Made by a program: the position numbers and the translations under genes. From Massilia pinisoli (GTDB lineage: Bacteria > Pseudomonadota > Gammaproteobacteria > Burkholderiales > Burkholderiaceae_D), in the NCBI RefSeq assembly GCF_024753285.1, contig NZ_JANUGW010000020.1, forward strand, positions 1-64,000: a DNA stretch of 64,000 bases, read 5' to 3'. This document shows positions 43,868-52,821 of the stretch, one piece after another (the first letter of the stretch is position 1; the number at the start of each line of letters is the position of its first letter). The notes below the pieces were generated by a model. The model had not been told where the DNA came from. It saw only the letters and a program-made list of their open reading frames with translations, and made no database searches.

Positions 43868-43983
43868 CGGTACTCCTGTTTTCAATGATCCGCCGCGGTC
43901 TTGCGGCGGAGAGAGGCCATCTTAAAACAGGGTGCGAATTCCTGCAGAGGACGCCCCGATTTCGGCGCGAGCGTGCGGCGCGC

Positions 43984-44766
43984 TCACGGCGCGTCCGACC
44001 AGCGCGCATAGATACGATCGAGCTCGCCGCTGGCCTTCAGCTTGTCCAGCGCGGCGCCCAGCAGCGGCGCGAGCGCGGGATCGGCCTTGTGTCCGACCCA
44101 GAAATACGTCGGTTCGTCGCCCAGCACGACGGGCAGCACGCGTACGCGGTCCTGCCAGCCTTCCGTGCGGATCAGGTAGCGCAACGTGAGGTCGTTGACG
44201 TAGGCGAAGCGGCCATGGCCGGCGAGGATCTTGCGCACGTTGACGCGGTTGTCGTCCGTCGCGTCGTCGATGCGCACGCCGGCCTCGCGCAGGCGTTCCG
44301 TGAACACGGACGCGCGCTGCGTCGTCACGAGGTCGCCCAGCCGTGCGAGGTCGGCCTCCGATTCGATCGTCACGGGGTCGTTGCGGCGCACGGCGAGGTA
44401 GTGGCGGACGGGATAGAGCGGCTTGCCGACGGGCTGGCCGATGGCGAGCCGGCGCGGCGACGACACGAGACCGCAGGCGGCGTCCAGCGCGCCCGTGTCC
44501 AGCCCGGTCTCGATGGCCGACAGGGAGCGGCTGGCGCGGTGAAAGCCCGTGAAGTGCAGGCGCGGCTCGACCCGTTCGATGGCGGCCATCACGTCGGGAC
44601 AGATGCCGGTGAGGCGTTCGCCGTCGTGGATCCATTTCGGCTCCAGCGTTTCCTGCGCGGCGACGCGCACGTCGAGCGCCTGCGCGTGCGCGTACGCGCC
44701 CGTCAGCGCGCACGCGAGCAGCGCGGCGCGCAGGGCGCACGGCAACGCGGTTGCGTGTTTCCTCAT
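43984..44766 (-). CDS. Periplasmic substrate-binding protein (SBP_bac_3 type)
   Basis: A 260-residue exported protein with a signal peptide (to about residue 29) and a two-lobe binding fold like the amino-acid-binding periplasmic proteins (LTGICPDVMAAIERV, ...YLAVRRNDPVTI..., FAYVNDLTLRYLI, ...LKASGELDRIYARW). No permease or ATPase gene is adjacent, so it may not be part of a transporter; many such orphans in this family act as sensors or solute scavengers. Ligand unknown. Confidence 0.82.
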   Translation of the reverse strand: MRKHATALPCALRAALLACALTGAYAHAQALDVRVAAQETLEPKWIHDGERLTGICPDVMAAIERVEPRLHFTGFHRASRSLSAIETGLDTGALDAACGLVSSPRRLAIGQPVGKPLYPVRHYLAVRRNDPVTIESEADLARLGDLVTTQRASVFTERLREAGVRIDDATDDNRVNVRKILAGHGRFAYVNDLTLRYLIRTEGWQDRVRVLPVVLGDEPTYFWVGHKADPALAPLLGAALDKLKASGELDRIYARWSDAP

Positions 44767-44857
44767 TGGTGTCGGTCGTTCTTATTCGTGTCGTCCGTGC
44801 GAACAGCGCGATTGTCGCACGAACCGGCCCCGATTTTGCAAGCCGCGCAGCCGGGTC

Positions 44858-45832
44858 TTACTCGCGGCCGAACGCGGGGTTCGGACGCGTGAGGTAGTAC
44901 CACTCGTGGTTCGGCGCCGCGTTCGCGTCCGGGAAGAGGATGCGGCCCGCGAATTCCGCAACGACGGGGGTGCCGTCCGCGCGCACGCCGATCTGCTCGC
45001 CCTCCGCGACGGGGTCGAAGCTGGCCCACTGGCGCGTGAAGCGGTCGCCGTCCGCCAGCTTGTCGTGCACGACGACCATCTGCAGCGCTTCCATCTCGTC
45101 GAACGGCACGGGCTCCGGCTCCGGTGCGTCGATGATCTTGAGGAAGGCGAGCGTATTCATGATGGCCGTGTACGCGACTTCCGGCGCGCGCGGATCGAGG
45201 TGCTGGCCGCATTCGAGGGTCAGCGCGTAGCCGCCCGTGCTGCGCATGTATTCCGTCGTGCCGACGCCGTAGCGCAGCACGGTTTCCAGTTCCTGCGCGT
45301 TGCCGCGCGAGCGGCGCTGCACGCCGCCGCCGTACGCGGCCATCCAGCCCGTCACGAAGCGGCGCACGCCCAGGCGGCGCGCGAGCGCGCGCTCCTTGCG
45401 CATGTGCGCGAACGGTTCCAGCGGGCCGTCGTTGTCGACCGGGCCCACCATCACGAACGGCTCGCCGTGCGCCGCGTTGAACGAGTGCAGGTCGAGCAGC
45501 ACGTCGTGCCTGGCCAGCAGGGGGCACAGCCAGTTGGCGACGCGGTCTTCGAAGTCGTGCGGCTCGGCTTTCGGGAACAGGTCGCGGTTCAGGTTGCGGT
45601 CGCCCGAGCGCGTGTTTTTCGCGTACGCAAGCGGATTGACGATGGGGACGAACGTCACGCCGCCGTTCACGATTGCGAGCTTGCCCGCGTCGATCTCCGC
45701 CATCACTCGCTGGATCGCCTGCGTGCCGCAGATCTCGTTGCCGTGCGTGGCGCCCATGATGATGACGTTGGGGCCCTGGCCCTGGCCGGTGTAATTGACG
45801 GACTTGAAATGCAGCTGGTTGGCGGGAATCAT
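44858..45832 (-). CDS. Succinylglutamate desuccinylase/aspartoacylase family zinc hydrolase
   Basis: A 324-residue M14-like metal-dependent deacylase. Zinc ligands are H and E in GATHGNEICG and H in LLDLHSFN; substrate-binding residues are in NRDLFP and the late YALTLECGQH. It removes an acyl group from an amino acid derivative or cuts a small amide; the substrate is unknown and no arginine-succinyltransferase genes are near. ATG 45832 has GGATAG upstream; a TTG at 45844 is possible. Confidence 0.88.
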   Translation of the reverse strand: MIPANQLHFKSVNYTGQGQGPNVIIMGATHGNEICGTQAIQRVMAEIDAGKLAIVNGGVTFVPIVNPLAYAKNTRSGDRNLNRDLFPKAEPHDFEDRVANWLCPLLARHDVLLDLHSFNAAHGEPFVMVGPVDNDGPLEPFAHMRKERALARRLGVRRFVTGWMAAYGGGVQRRSRGNAQELETVLRYGVGTTEYMRSTGGYALTLECGQHLDPRAPEVAYTAIMNTLAFLKIIDAPEPEPVPFDEMEALQMVVVHDKLADGDRFTRQWASFDPVAEGEQIGVRADGTPVVAEFAGRILFPDANAAPNHEWYYLTRPNPAFGRE

Positions 45833-45898
45833 GCGGCTATCCAAAAATAAGAAGTGCCGGCATTGTAGCGGAAACGACGGGTGCGCCCGGCGTGCCGC

Positions 45899-46384
45899 TC
45901 AGCCCCGCACGCGCACCGGCGCCTCGATGACGTCGAACGCGGCCGGCATGTCGGCCAGCCAGGCCTGCAGGTGCGCGATGCGCATCGACGGGTCGTAGCC
46001 TTCCGTCGACGCCAGCGCGGCGCGCAGGCCGGGTACCGCTTCCGGCGTGCGCGCGTCGTCGCAGGCGTCGATGAGCATGGCGACGAGGTCCGTCGGCGCG
46101 GTGCTCCCGCGGCGCAGGCGCGCGTGGATCACGCCCAGCAAGGTGCGCTGCATGCGCGGCGTCGGATGCGTGATGTGGGCGAATACGGCGGGCGTGTTGG
46201 CGATGGCGTCGCAGATCGCCGTCTCCATCTGATCCGGCTTCAGGTCGGATGCGATGTCGAAATAGGCGCGGTCCCAGCGGGTGCGCGGGTACTGGTGGCC
46301 GGGCGGGAAGGCGTCGACGCTTTCCAGGCCGAGTGCGCGGCTGGCACGCGAGAGCAGGGACGACAGGATGGGGAGCAGCGGCAT
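45899..46384 (-). CDS. Hypothetical protein
   Basis: A 161-residue, mainly helical, probably cytosolic protein. It contains HITHPTPRMQRTLLGVIHARLRRGS and a C-terminal EGYDPSMRIAHLQAWLADM. I do not recognise a domain. It lies 66 bases upstream of the M14-type deacylase on the same strand, possibly as one transcript. Confidence 0.65.
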   Translation of the reverse strand: MPLLPILSSLLSRASRALGLESVDAFPPGHQYPRTRWDRAYFDIASDLKPDQMETAICDAIANTPAVFAHITHPTPRMQRTLLGVIHARLRRGSTAPTDLVAMLIDACDDARTPEAVPGLRAALASTEGYDPSMRIAHLQAWLADMPAAFDVIEAPVRVRG

Positions 46385-46489
46385 CGTGGCAGACAACGGA
46401 GTGCGATGGCCGCTAGTGTAGACCAAGACGGCGAAACGCGCGGGGGGCTCGCCTGGAAAGGCCGCCCGCCCGCGCGGAAGACGATGCGA

Positions 46490-47383
46490 TTACACGGTCG
46501 CCGCGGCCGTGCTGTCCGTGAACTTCCCGTTGCGGAAGTCCTCGACGGCCTGGAAGATCTCGGCCTGCGTGTTCATCACGAACGGGCCGTATTGCGCGAT
46601 CGGCTCGTTCAGCGGCCGGCCCGCGATGAGCAGCAGGCGCGCAGGAGCGGCCGCCTTGATGCGCACGCCGTCGGCTTGCGGGGCGTTGTCGAGGATCGCC
46701 ATGCGTCCTTGCGGCACGGCCTTGCCTTCGACGACGACGTCGCCCCGGAACACGTACAGGAAGGCGTTGTGCCCGGCCGGCAGCGGCTGGTCGAACGTGG
46801 CGCCGGCGGGCAGCTCGATGTCCAGGTACAGCGGTGCCGTCACGGCGCGCTGTACGGCGCCGTCGATGCCGTGCGTGCTGCCCGCGATCACCTGCACGGT
46901 CGCGCCGGCGTCCGTCGTAAAGCGCGGCACGGCGTCGGCCGGGATGTCGCGGTACCAGGGCGCCGTCATCTTGTCCTGCGCGGGCAGGTTGAGCCACAGC
47001 TGGAAACCTTCCATCAGGCCCTCGTTCTGTTCCGGCATCTCCGAGTGCACGACGCCGCGGCCCGCCGTCATCCACTGCACGCCGCCGTTCGTGATGAAGC
47101 CTTCGTGGCCGGCGCTGTCGCGGTGGCGCATCTTCCCCGTCAACATATACGTGACGGTCTCGAAACCGCGGTGCGGGTGCTCGGGGAAGCCGGCGATGTA
47201 GTCGCCCGCCTTGTCGCTGCCGAATGCGTCGAGCATGAGGAACGGGTCGAGGCGGCGCTGCAGCGGCTGCGTCAGCACGCGGTTGATCTTGACGCCCGCG
47301 CCGTCCATCACGAACTGGCCGCCGACGAGGCGTTCGACGCCGCGGCTCGTGGCCACGGCCTGTGTTTGCACTTGCTGGGTCAT
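46490..47383 (-). CDS. Pirin family protein
   Basis: A 297-residue bicupin. The metal-binding residues are seen in HPHRGFETVTYML, HRDSAGHEG and GVVHSEMP. Bacterial pirins can act as quercetin dioxygenases or redox-linked regulators. AAGGAGAA lies before ATG 47383. It is directly downstream of azoR on the same strand (67 bases with a hairpin), and azoR is divergent from a LysR gene, so this group may respond together to quinones or flavonoid-type compounds. Confidence 0.9.
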   Translation of the reverse strand: MTQQVQTQAVATSRGVERLVGGQFVMDGAGVKINRVLTQPLQRRLDPFLMLDAFGSDKAGDYIAGFPEHPHRGFETVTYMLTGKMRHRDSAGHEGFITNGGVQWMTAGRGVVHSEMPEQNEGLMEGFQLWLNLPAQDKMTAPWYRDIPADAVPRFTTDAGATVQVIAGSTHGIDGAVQRAVTAPLYLDIELPAGATFDQPLPAGHNAFLYVFRGDVVVEGKAVPQGRMAILDNAPQADGVRIKAAAPARLLLIAGRPLNEPIAQYGPFVMNTQAEIFQAVEDFRNGKFTDSTAAATV

Positions 47384-47405
47384 GATCTTCTCCTTACGGT
47401 GCCGC

Positions 47406-47423
47406 CCCGGGACCGTTCCCGGG
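47406..47423. terminator. Hairpin between azoR and the pirin gene
   Basis: CCCGGGA/TCCCGGG stem with a CCGT loop. There is no U-tract, so it probably attenuates or protects the azoR transcript rather than fully ending it. Confidence 0.4.
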
Positions 47424-47450
47424 ACGTGTATTGCGACGATTACGCCGGTG

Positions 47451-48044
47451 TTACGCCAGTTCGGCCACGGCGGCATCCGCCTCGGCCTGGCCCTGCGCGG
47501 CCGCTTCCGGCCCCATGGACTGGGCTGCCGAATAGATGAACGTGTGGTCGGTCAGGCCGAGGAAGTTCAGCAAGGTGCGGATGTGCGGCACTTGCGGATC
47601 GGCGTCGGCCGGGTAGATGCCGCCGCGCGCCGCGGCCACGATCACCTGCTTGTCCTTCAGCAGGCCTTCCGGACCGTTGGCCGTGTAGCGGAACGTCACG
47701 CCGGCACGGGCGATGGCGTCGAACCAGGCCTTCAGCTGGATCGGCATGCCGAAGTTGTACATCGGGGCGCCCAGCACGATCACGTCGGCGGCCTGCGCTT
47801 CGGCGATCAGCGTGTCGTCCAGGGCCATGCGGGCTGCCTGCTCGGCCGTGCGCTGGTCGGCTGGGGTGAACAGGGCGCCCAGCGCCGCTTCGTCCAGCAC
47901 CGGATGCGGGTTCGCGCCCAGGTCGCGCACCGTGACGGTCGCGCCCGGATTGGCGGCGGCCAGTTTCGCGACGACTGCGTTGGCCACGCGGCTCGATTCC
48001 GATTGGGTGCCGCGTACGCTCGAGTTGATTTGCAGGATGTTCAT
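47451..48044 (-). CDS. azoR: FMN-dependent NADH-azoreductase
   Basis: A 197-residue flavodoxin-fold quinone/azo reductase. The N-terminal FMN phosphate loop is [14 protein letters not shown], and the active-site strands [22 protein letters not shown] and AARGGIY are diagnostic. It reduces azo dyes and quinones by two electrons with NADH, protecting against quinone stress. It is divergent from a LysR gene with a 78-base gap holding a LysR-like site. Confidence 0.95.
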   Translation of the reverse strand: MNILQINSSVRGTQSESSRVANAVVAKLAAANPGATVTVRDLGANPHPVLDEAALGALFTPADQRTAEQAARMALDDTLIAEAQAADVIVLGAPMYNFGMPIQLKAWFDAIARAGVTFRYTANGPEGLLKDKQVIVAAARGGIYPADADPQVPHIRTLLNFLGLTDHTFIYSAAQSMGPEAAAQGQAEADAAVAELA

Positions 48045-48094
48045 GGCGTCTTCCTTCCTTGTCCGTTTGCGTTTCGATGTAGACACTTTAACGG

Positions 48095-48113
48095 TTCCAA
48101 ATATCGTTCGGAA
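48095..48113. promoter_or_regulatory. LysR-type binding site between azoR and the LysR gene
   Basis: TTCC-N11-GGAA interrupted dyad centred in the 78-base divergent gap. This T-N11-A style layout is common for LysR-type regulators and suggests control of azoR and of the regulator itself. Confidence 0.5.
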
Positions 48114-48122
48114 GGCAGTAGA

Positions 48123-49067
48123 ATGGATAACATTATTCAACTGATGGAACAATCTATGGACGTCGAACCGAATGATCTGCTGCTGTTCGCGCGCATCGTC
48201 GAGGCCGGCAGTTTCAGCAGCGCCGCGCAGCGGCTCGACTTGCCGAAGTCGACCGTGTCGCGCCGTATCGCGCTGCTGGAGGCGAGCGTGGGCGAACGGC
48301 TGCTGCAGCGCACGACGCGGCGCCTGATGCTGACGGAGTTCGGCGCGATCTTGCTGGAGCATGCGCGCAAGGTGGCGGAAGAAGTGGAAGCGGCCGGCGC
48401 GCTGGCCCAGCACCGCCAGGCCGAGCCGAGCGGCAAGCTGCGCATCTCGATGCCGCAGGATTTCGCCAACGTCGTCATGGCGGACATGATTCCGCGTTTC
48501 ATGGAGCGCTATCCGGCCGTGTCGCTGGAAATGGATTTGTCGCCGCGCCGCGTGGACCTCGTCGCGGAAAACTTCGACATCGCGATCCGCATGGGCGACC
48601 TGCCGGAAGACTCCACCCTGGCCGCGCGCCGCGTGGCCATCCAGCAATTCGGCCTGTATGCGGCGCCGTCCTACCTCGCGCAGCGCGGCTTGCCGGAACA
48701 GCCGGACGACCTGCTGCGGCACGACCTGCTGTGCGTCCTCAGCCGAGCGGGCGGGGCGGTGCCGTGGGTCCTGCAGCGAGGCAAGGTGCGCTGGGAAAAG
48801 GCGCTGACGGCACGCCTGACGGCGAATTCGCCCCAGCTGCTGGCGCGCATCGCGTGCAGCGGCGCGGGCATCGCGGCGAGCACGGATTTCATCGTCGCGA
48901 AGCACGTTGCGCGCGGCCAGCTCGTGCGCGTACTGCCGGAGTGGGAGATGCCCGTCGCGACCGGCTGGGCTGTCTTCCCGGGCCGGCGCCTGATGCCCGC
49001 CAAGACACGGGCGTTCCTCGACATGCTGGACGAGATGTTTTGCAAGGACCGGGACAAGGCCGCGTGA
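48123..49067 (+). CDS. LysR family transcriptional regulator
   Basis: A 314-residue regulator. The winged HTH occupies about residues 18-75 ([32 protein letters not shown]), the effector-binding domain follows, with [16 protein letters not shown] and [18 protein letters not shown]. It resembles the group that includes regulators of quinone reductases. It is divergent from azoR, so it probably controls azoR and pirin. Start ATG 48123 keeps a 12-residue extension; an internal ATG at codon 12 is possible. Confidence 0.93.
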   Translation: MDNIIQLMEQSMDVEPNDLLLFARIVEAGSFSSAAQRLDLPKSTVSRRIALLEASVGERLLQRTTRRLMLTEFGAILLEHARKVAEEVEAAGALAQHRQAEPSGKLRISMPQDFANVVMADMIPRFMERYPAVSLEMDLSPRRVDLVAENFDIAIRMGDLPEDSTLAARRVAIQQFGLYAAPSYLAQRGLPEQPDDLLRHDLLCVLSRAGGAVPWVLQRGKVRWEKALTARLTANSPQLLARIACSGAGIAASTDFIVAKHVARGQLVRVLPEWEMPVATGWAVFPGRRLMPAKTRAFLDMLDEMFCKDRDKAA

Positions 49068-49071
49068 GCGG

Positions 49072-49653
49072 TCAGGCGGAGGCGGGGGTGGCGGCTCGCG
49101 CGTTGCGCAGGCCTGCGGCCAGGATGCCGCCGAATGTGATTTCGATGACGGCCCCCGTGAACGCGCCGACGAACGGCGCCGCGTGGCGCGCTGCCAGCAG
49201 ATAGCCGGCCAGCCCGAGCACGGCGCCGCACACCCGGAACAGCTTCCGGCCGAACAGCGTGGCGAACGTCAGGTAGCGCCCGCCGATCACGAACAGCATG
49301 GCGGGGAAGAACAGCTCGATGCGCCACAGAGAAATCCCGTAGGCGAGGGGCAGTATCATGATCATCCAGATCGTCGTCGCGAGCGCCAGCGTGCCGAGCG
49401 GATTACCGGCCGCGTGACGGCCCGAGCTGCCCAGCAGGCGGGTCAGCAGGCCGGCGACCGGATGGATCAGCGCGCCGCCGACGTACAGCGCCCAGACGGC
49501 CGTTTGCGGCGAGCGCATCAGGCAAACGACGCCCGCGATGGCCCAGACGAAGCCGGACACGAACAAGCCGGGCGCGCCGCCCAGGTAGGCGGTGCGCATG
49601 TCCTGCTGTGCGGCGGCGATGGTCGGCGATGCGGAAGATGTTGTGTCGAGCAT
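49072..49653 (-). CDS. Multi-pass membrane protein
   Basis: A 193-residue protein with about six hydrophobic helices (for example [55 protein letters not shown]). It resembles a family of uncharacterised membrane proteins (DUF7010-like; not certain). GGAGG six bases before ATG 49653 supports this start over 49680. An inverted repeat just upstream may be an operator. Function unknown. Confidence 0.7.
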   Translation of the reverse strand: MLDTTSSASPTIAAAQQDMRTAYLGGAPGLFVSGFVWAIAGVVCLMRSPQTAVWALYVGGALIHPVAGLLTRLLGSSGRHAAGNPLGTLALATTIWMIMILPLAYGISLWRIELFFPAMLFVIGGRYLTFATLFGRKLFRVCGAVLGLAGYLLAARHAAPFVGAFTGAVIEITFGGILAAGLRNARAATPASA

Positions 49654-49681
49654 GGTTGCCTCCGTGAAAGGATGCGCCATG

Positions 49682-49702
49682 CTGACACGAAATACTTGTC
49701 AG
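49682..49702. promoter_or_regulatory. Inverted repeat upstream of the membrane protein gene
   Basis: CTGACA (49682-49687) and TGTCAG (49697-49702) separated by nine AT-rich bases. The 21-base dyad resembles TetR-type operators in size and lies 29 bases before the membrane protein start. Confidence 0.4.
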
Positions 49703-49722
49703 TACAATATCTTTTTGACGGG

Positions 49723-50574
49723 TCAGGCCGGCCGGTTGCCCATCATCTCGCCGAGGCGTACCGAACGTTCCGGCGCCCAGTCCGGGTTGAAGCGGATCGT
49801 GCCAGGGCGGAACAGCATGACGATCGTCGAGCCGAGCAGGAAGCGGCCCATCTCCTCGCCTTTCTTGAGGAGGATGTCGCGGTCGGCGTACGTCCATTCC
49901 GTCACTTTTTCCAGACGCGGCGGATTGACGACGCCGTGCCAGACGGTCGCCATGCTGCCGACGATCGTGGCGCCCACGAGCACCATCACGAACGTCCCGT
50001 GCTCCGGGGATTCGAACACGCAGACGACGCGCTCGTTGCGCGCGAACAGGTTCGGCACGCCGCGCGCCGTCGTCGGGTTGACGGAGAACAGGGCGCCCGG
50101 CACGTAGATCATTCTCGTGAGCTTGCCGTCGCACGGCATGTGCAGGCGGTGGTAATCCTTCGGCGACAGATACAGGTTCGCGAAGCCGCCGTGCTGGAAT
50201 TGCGCGGCTAGCGCGGCGTCGCCGCCGACCAGCTCCGTCGTCGTGAAGCGGTGGCCCTTCGCCTGCAGGATGTGGTGGTCGTCGATGGCGCCGAACTGGC
50301 TGATGGCACCGTCGACGGGGCAGACGAAGTCGGCGTCGGCCAGCGGGCGGACGCCGGCTTTCAGCGGGCGTGTGAAGAAGTCGTTGAAGCTCTTGTAGCT
50401 GGCGATGTCGGCATTTTCGGCCTCCGCCATGTTGACGCCGTATTTCGCGACGAACCAGCGGATCAGGCGCGTCGTGATCGTGCCACCCTTGGCACCGGCG
50501 ACGCGGCCGGCGAAGGTTGTCAGGCGCCGCTTCGGCAGCAGATACTGGGGCAGGACTTTAAGGCGATCGGACAC
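49723..50574 (-). CDS. psd: Phosphatidylserine decarboxylase
   Basis: A 283-residue proenzyme that makes phosphatidylethanolamine from phosphatidylserine at the inner membrane. The self-cleavage site LGST (FLLGSTIVMLF) that yields the pyruvoyl group is intact, and CPVDGAISQFG and LSPKDYHRLHMPCDG are typical. The GTG at 50574 (giving MSDRLKVLPQYLLPK) is preferred: a TATAAT box at 50601-50606 shows that transcription starts downstream of the alternative TTG at 50601. Confidence 0.94.
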   Translation of the reverse strand: MSDRLKVLPQYLLPKRRLTTFAGRVAGAKGGTITTRLIRWFVAKYGVNMAEAENADIASYKSFNDFFTRPLKAGVRPLADADFVCPVDGAISQFGAIDDHHILQAKGHRFTTTELVGGDAALAAQFQHGGFANLYLSPKDYHRLHMPCDGKLTRMIYVPGALFSVNPTTARGVPNLFARNERVVCVFESPEHGTFVMVLVGATIVGSMATVWHGVVNPPRLEKVTEWTYADRDILLKKGEEMGRFLLGSTIVMLFRPGTIRFNPDWAPERSVRLGEMMGNRPA

Positions 50575-50600
50575 GGTGAACCTCGATAGGAAGACGCGCA

Positions 50601-50628
50601 ATTATAGCGGCACGGCCATGCGCGGAAA
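50601..50628 (-). promoter_or_regulatory. Promoter of psd
   Basis: Perfect TATAAT at 50601-50606 on the minus strand with TTTCCG at 50623-50628, 16-bp spacer. The expected transcription start (about 50594) leaves a 20-base leader to GTG 50574. Confidence 0.65.
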
Positions 50629-50999
50629 TGGTTTTGCTTAAAAGCATTTATTCTTCGGCAAAACTGCCAAAATCTTCACGTTTTTTGTGTGTTTCCTCTG
50701 CGGCAACGGCCCGTCCGCGATGTCCGGAACAATGGTACCTGTGCCATTTTTGCCATTCTGGCATGGGTGAGCGAGGACGCCAATCCGATTGGCGGGCGCC
50801 GCCGCCGGCACATCAGCGAAGGCGACCGGCCCGATAGCCGTTCCGATGTCGACCGACTCGCGGTTGTTTTCGAATTCTGCCGTCCGTGATGGTTCGTGAT
50901 ATTTCCAAGGCGGCAAGCTGGTATGCTGCTGATCAGGCCGGGTTGGGCGGGCAAGGGCCCTTATGCCGTCATTCGACTCATCGGTTTTGGAGTTTATAA
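50629..50999. other. AT-richer intergenic stretch between psd and the lipoprotein gene
   Basis: No convincing gene. It contains several small dyads, such as TGCCA-TTC-TGGCA at 50751-50763 and the perfect AAGGGCCCTT near 50953, and a GGAG ribosome-binding site for the lipoprotein gene. Base composition shifts here relative to the GC-rich surroundings. Confidence 0.4.
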
Positions 51000-51725
51000 A
51001 TGCGTTTAAAATTAGTTACTTGTTTTGCACTGATTGCAACATTGCTTGGTGGTTGTGCCACTCGATCGATTTCCGATTCGGGCTACGCCAAGGAGTCGTA
51101 CTACGGCGCCAAAACTTCCACTAATCCTTTGTACAAAGGCGAATTGAGCGAGTTTGAAGTGCTGGGGATCGACGCGCAGGCAAAGGTTACAACAGAAGAG
51201 ATTGCCAAGGCTTTCGAGCAAAAACAGGTACTCAAGCTATCTAAGGGCTCATCCATCATGCTGGTGCAATCCGGCGCGTTGATTCCGGACGAGCCGATGG
51301 TCAAGGCTCTCGAAAAGTACTACAACGTTTCGGTTTTTTCGGGCGTCCCGACGTCGGGAGGCACCGCCAACTACTCGATGCCTCTCCGCCTTGCCGCGGC
51401 AAAGGGCGGGTTTGAAAAAATCGTCGTTTGTTGGGGCTTGCTGGAAACGGCGCAGAAGGGGCTGGGATCGAAAGCGGTCTCGTGGGTGCCGTTTGTCGGC
51501 GGTAACATCCGGGACGAATCGCAGGAAATGCGAGTCCGCCTGAAAGTCGCTGTCGTCGACGTCAAGACGGGACAGTGGGATATGTTTTCGCCGGAGCCGT
51601 TCCAGGACACCGCGACGAGCGCTCGCTATAGCCGGGAATCCTCTGACCAGGCGCAAGTCGCAGTGTTGAAGATGAAATCGTATGAGGCCGCCGCTGAAGA
51701 CCTGGTCAAGCGGTACTCGCGGTGA
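51000..51725 (+). CDS. Exported lipoprotein of unknown function
   Basis: A 241-residue protein with a lipoprotein signal (LLGGC, Cys19). The mature part has alternating strands and helices, with LKLSKGSSIMLVQSGALIPDEPM and a C-terminal KVAVVDVKTGQWDMFSPEPF segment, like envelope lipoproteins that form small beta-rich domains. Codon use is noticeably less GC-rich than in the flanking genes, suggesting later acquisition. GGAG lies eight bases before the ATG. No family is recognised. Confidence 0.75.
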   Translation: MRLKLVTCFALIATLLGGCATRSISDSGYAKESYYGAKTSTNPLYKGELSEFEVLGIDAQAKVTTEEIAKAFEQKQVLKLSKGSSIMLVQSGALIPDEPMVKALEKYYNVSVFSGVPTSGGTANYSMPLRLAAAKGGFEKIVVCWGLLETAQKGLGSKAVSWVPFVGGNIRDESQEMRVRLKVAVVDVKTGQWDMFSPEPFQDTATSARYSRESSDQAQVAVLKMKSYEAAAEDLVKRYSR

Positions 51726-51743
51726 CAGCCGTAAAGGAAGCGC

Positions 51744-52262
51744 ATGACTAGCGAATTCATCACCTCTGTTCCATACCTTCACACGCAGCGGCTCGCGCTT
51801 CGCGCATATCGACCGGAGGACTTCGACGCATTCGCAGCGCATTTGGCCGACCCCGTCAGTTCGGCTCATCTGGCCTCCGCCGACCGCCAGACCGCATGGC
51901 GAATCTTCTGTTCACAAGCGGGACAATGGCTCATTTACGGCGCCGGTTGGTGGGCGGTCGAAGAAAAGGAGACGGGGCAACTCGTCGGGAACGTGGGCGC
52001 GTTCTTTCGCGAGGAATCCACTGTGATGGAGTTAGGCTGGAATACCTATCGCGCCTTTTGGGGCAAGGGATTCGCAAACGAAGCGGCCGCGGCAGTCCTG
52101 CACCATGCGTTCGAGATTCGACGCGAACCGAAAGTCCGGGCCCTGATCGCTTCAGCCAATGAATCGTCGCTGCGCGTGGCCAGGCGCCTTGGCCTGACTT
52201 ATGAAGCGGAAACCGAGATATACGGAAAAGCAGCCGGCATTTATACGCGCGTGCGGACCTGA
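51744..52262 (+). CDS. GNAT acetyltransferase (RimJ/RimL-like)
   Basis: A 172-residue acetyltransferase with the RimJ/RimL layout: LHTQRLALRAYRPEDFDAF at the start, GWNTYRAFWGKGFANEAAAA (acetyl-CoA binding) and ALIASANESSLRVARRLGL at the end. It may acetylate protein N-termini or small amines. It follows the lipoprotein gene by 18 bases and shares its lower GC content. Confidence 0.88.
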   Translation: MTSEFITSVPYLHTQRLALRAYRPEDFDAFAAHLADPVSSAHLASADRQTAWRIFCSQAGQWLIYGAGWWAVEEKETGQLVGNVGAFFREESTVMELGWNTYRAFWGKGFANEAAAAVLHHAFEIRREPKVRALIASANESSLRVARRLGLTYEAETEIYGKAAGIYTRVRT

Positions 52263-52298
52263 CACTGGTCGTTTGTATCGGCGTCTATGTATCGGCGT

Positions 52299-52670
52299 CT
52301 ATTGTTCAAGACTGGCCAACGCCCAGCACTGAGTCCAGGAAAAGATCGCGTGCCGCTGCTCGTCGCTGAGTCCGTCGACGAGGATATCGCTCAAGAATTT
52401 CGCGACGTGAAGGCGGACGGTACGCGGCAGGAAAGCGGCCGTCGCGACCGAAGATTCGACGTCGGGGTGCACGCTCGACATGACAATATGCACGATAAGC
52501 TCGGCCTGCTCGGTCCATCCAGCATCGTCAACGTAGGCCATCAGCGTCACAACGCTGTCGGGAAGGTGTATTTGGTCTCGCACGGGCAGAGCATTCGTCG
52601 GGGTCTCGAAGTCATCGAGAATACAGTAGCCGCGTCACCACCGGACAAAATCTTGAACATCGGCGCTCAT
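52299..52670 (-). pseudogene. Probable broken gene with an in-frame TGA
   Basis: Reading from ATG 52670 the frame gives MSADVQDFVRW, then TGA (52637-52635), then continues in the same frame with protein-like sequence GYCILDDFETPTNALPVRDQ and on to a stop at 52299. Without the TGA it would encode about 123 residues. The 94-residue part after GTG 52583 could still be made alone. No domain is recognised. Either a nonsense mutation, a sequencing error or an internal start explains this. Confidence 0.5.
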
Positions 52671-52821
52671 CGATGATAAGCCTGACAACGACAGCGTGGC
52701 GCGGCTGGTACACCGATGGTTTTGAAGCAATCAAATAGCCTGAAGCGATCGTGTCGATTCTGCCGTTCCCCGCACGTCGTATGGCAATAACACCATTTCT
52801 TCATGAGCGCAGGAGATTCAA

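Noticed and set aside
43890-43909. CCGCCGC/GCGGCGG hairpin in the leader of the Old Yellow Enzyme gene as a riboswitch
   Set aside because: A single short stem with no conserved riboswitch features; probably incidental.
50628-50954. Several 60-92 codon frames in the gap before the lipoprotein gene
   Set aside because: They overlap each other on both strands, lack ribosome-binding sites and do not look like proteins.
52287-52676. 129-codon plus-strand frame opposite the broken gene
   Set aside because: Its translation is less protein-like than the minus-strand frame and has no ribosome-binding site.
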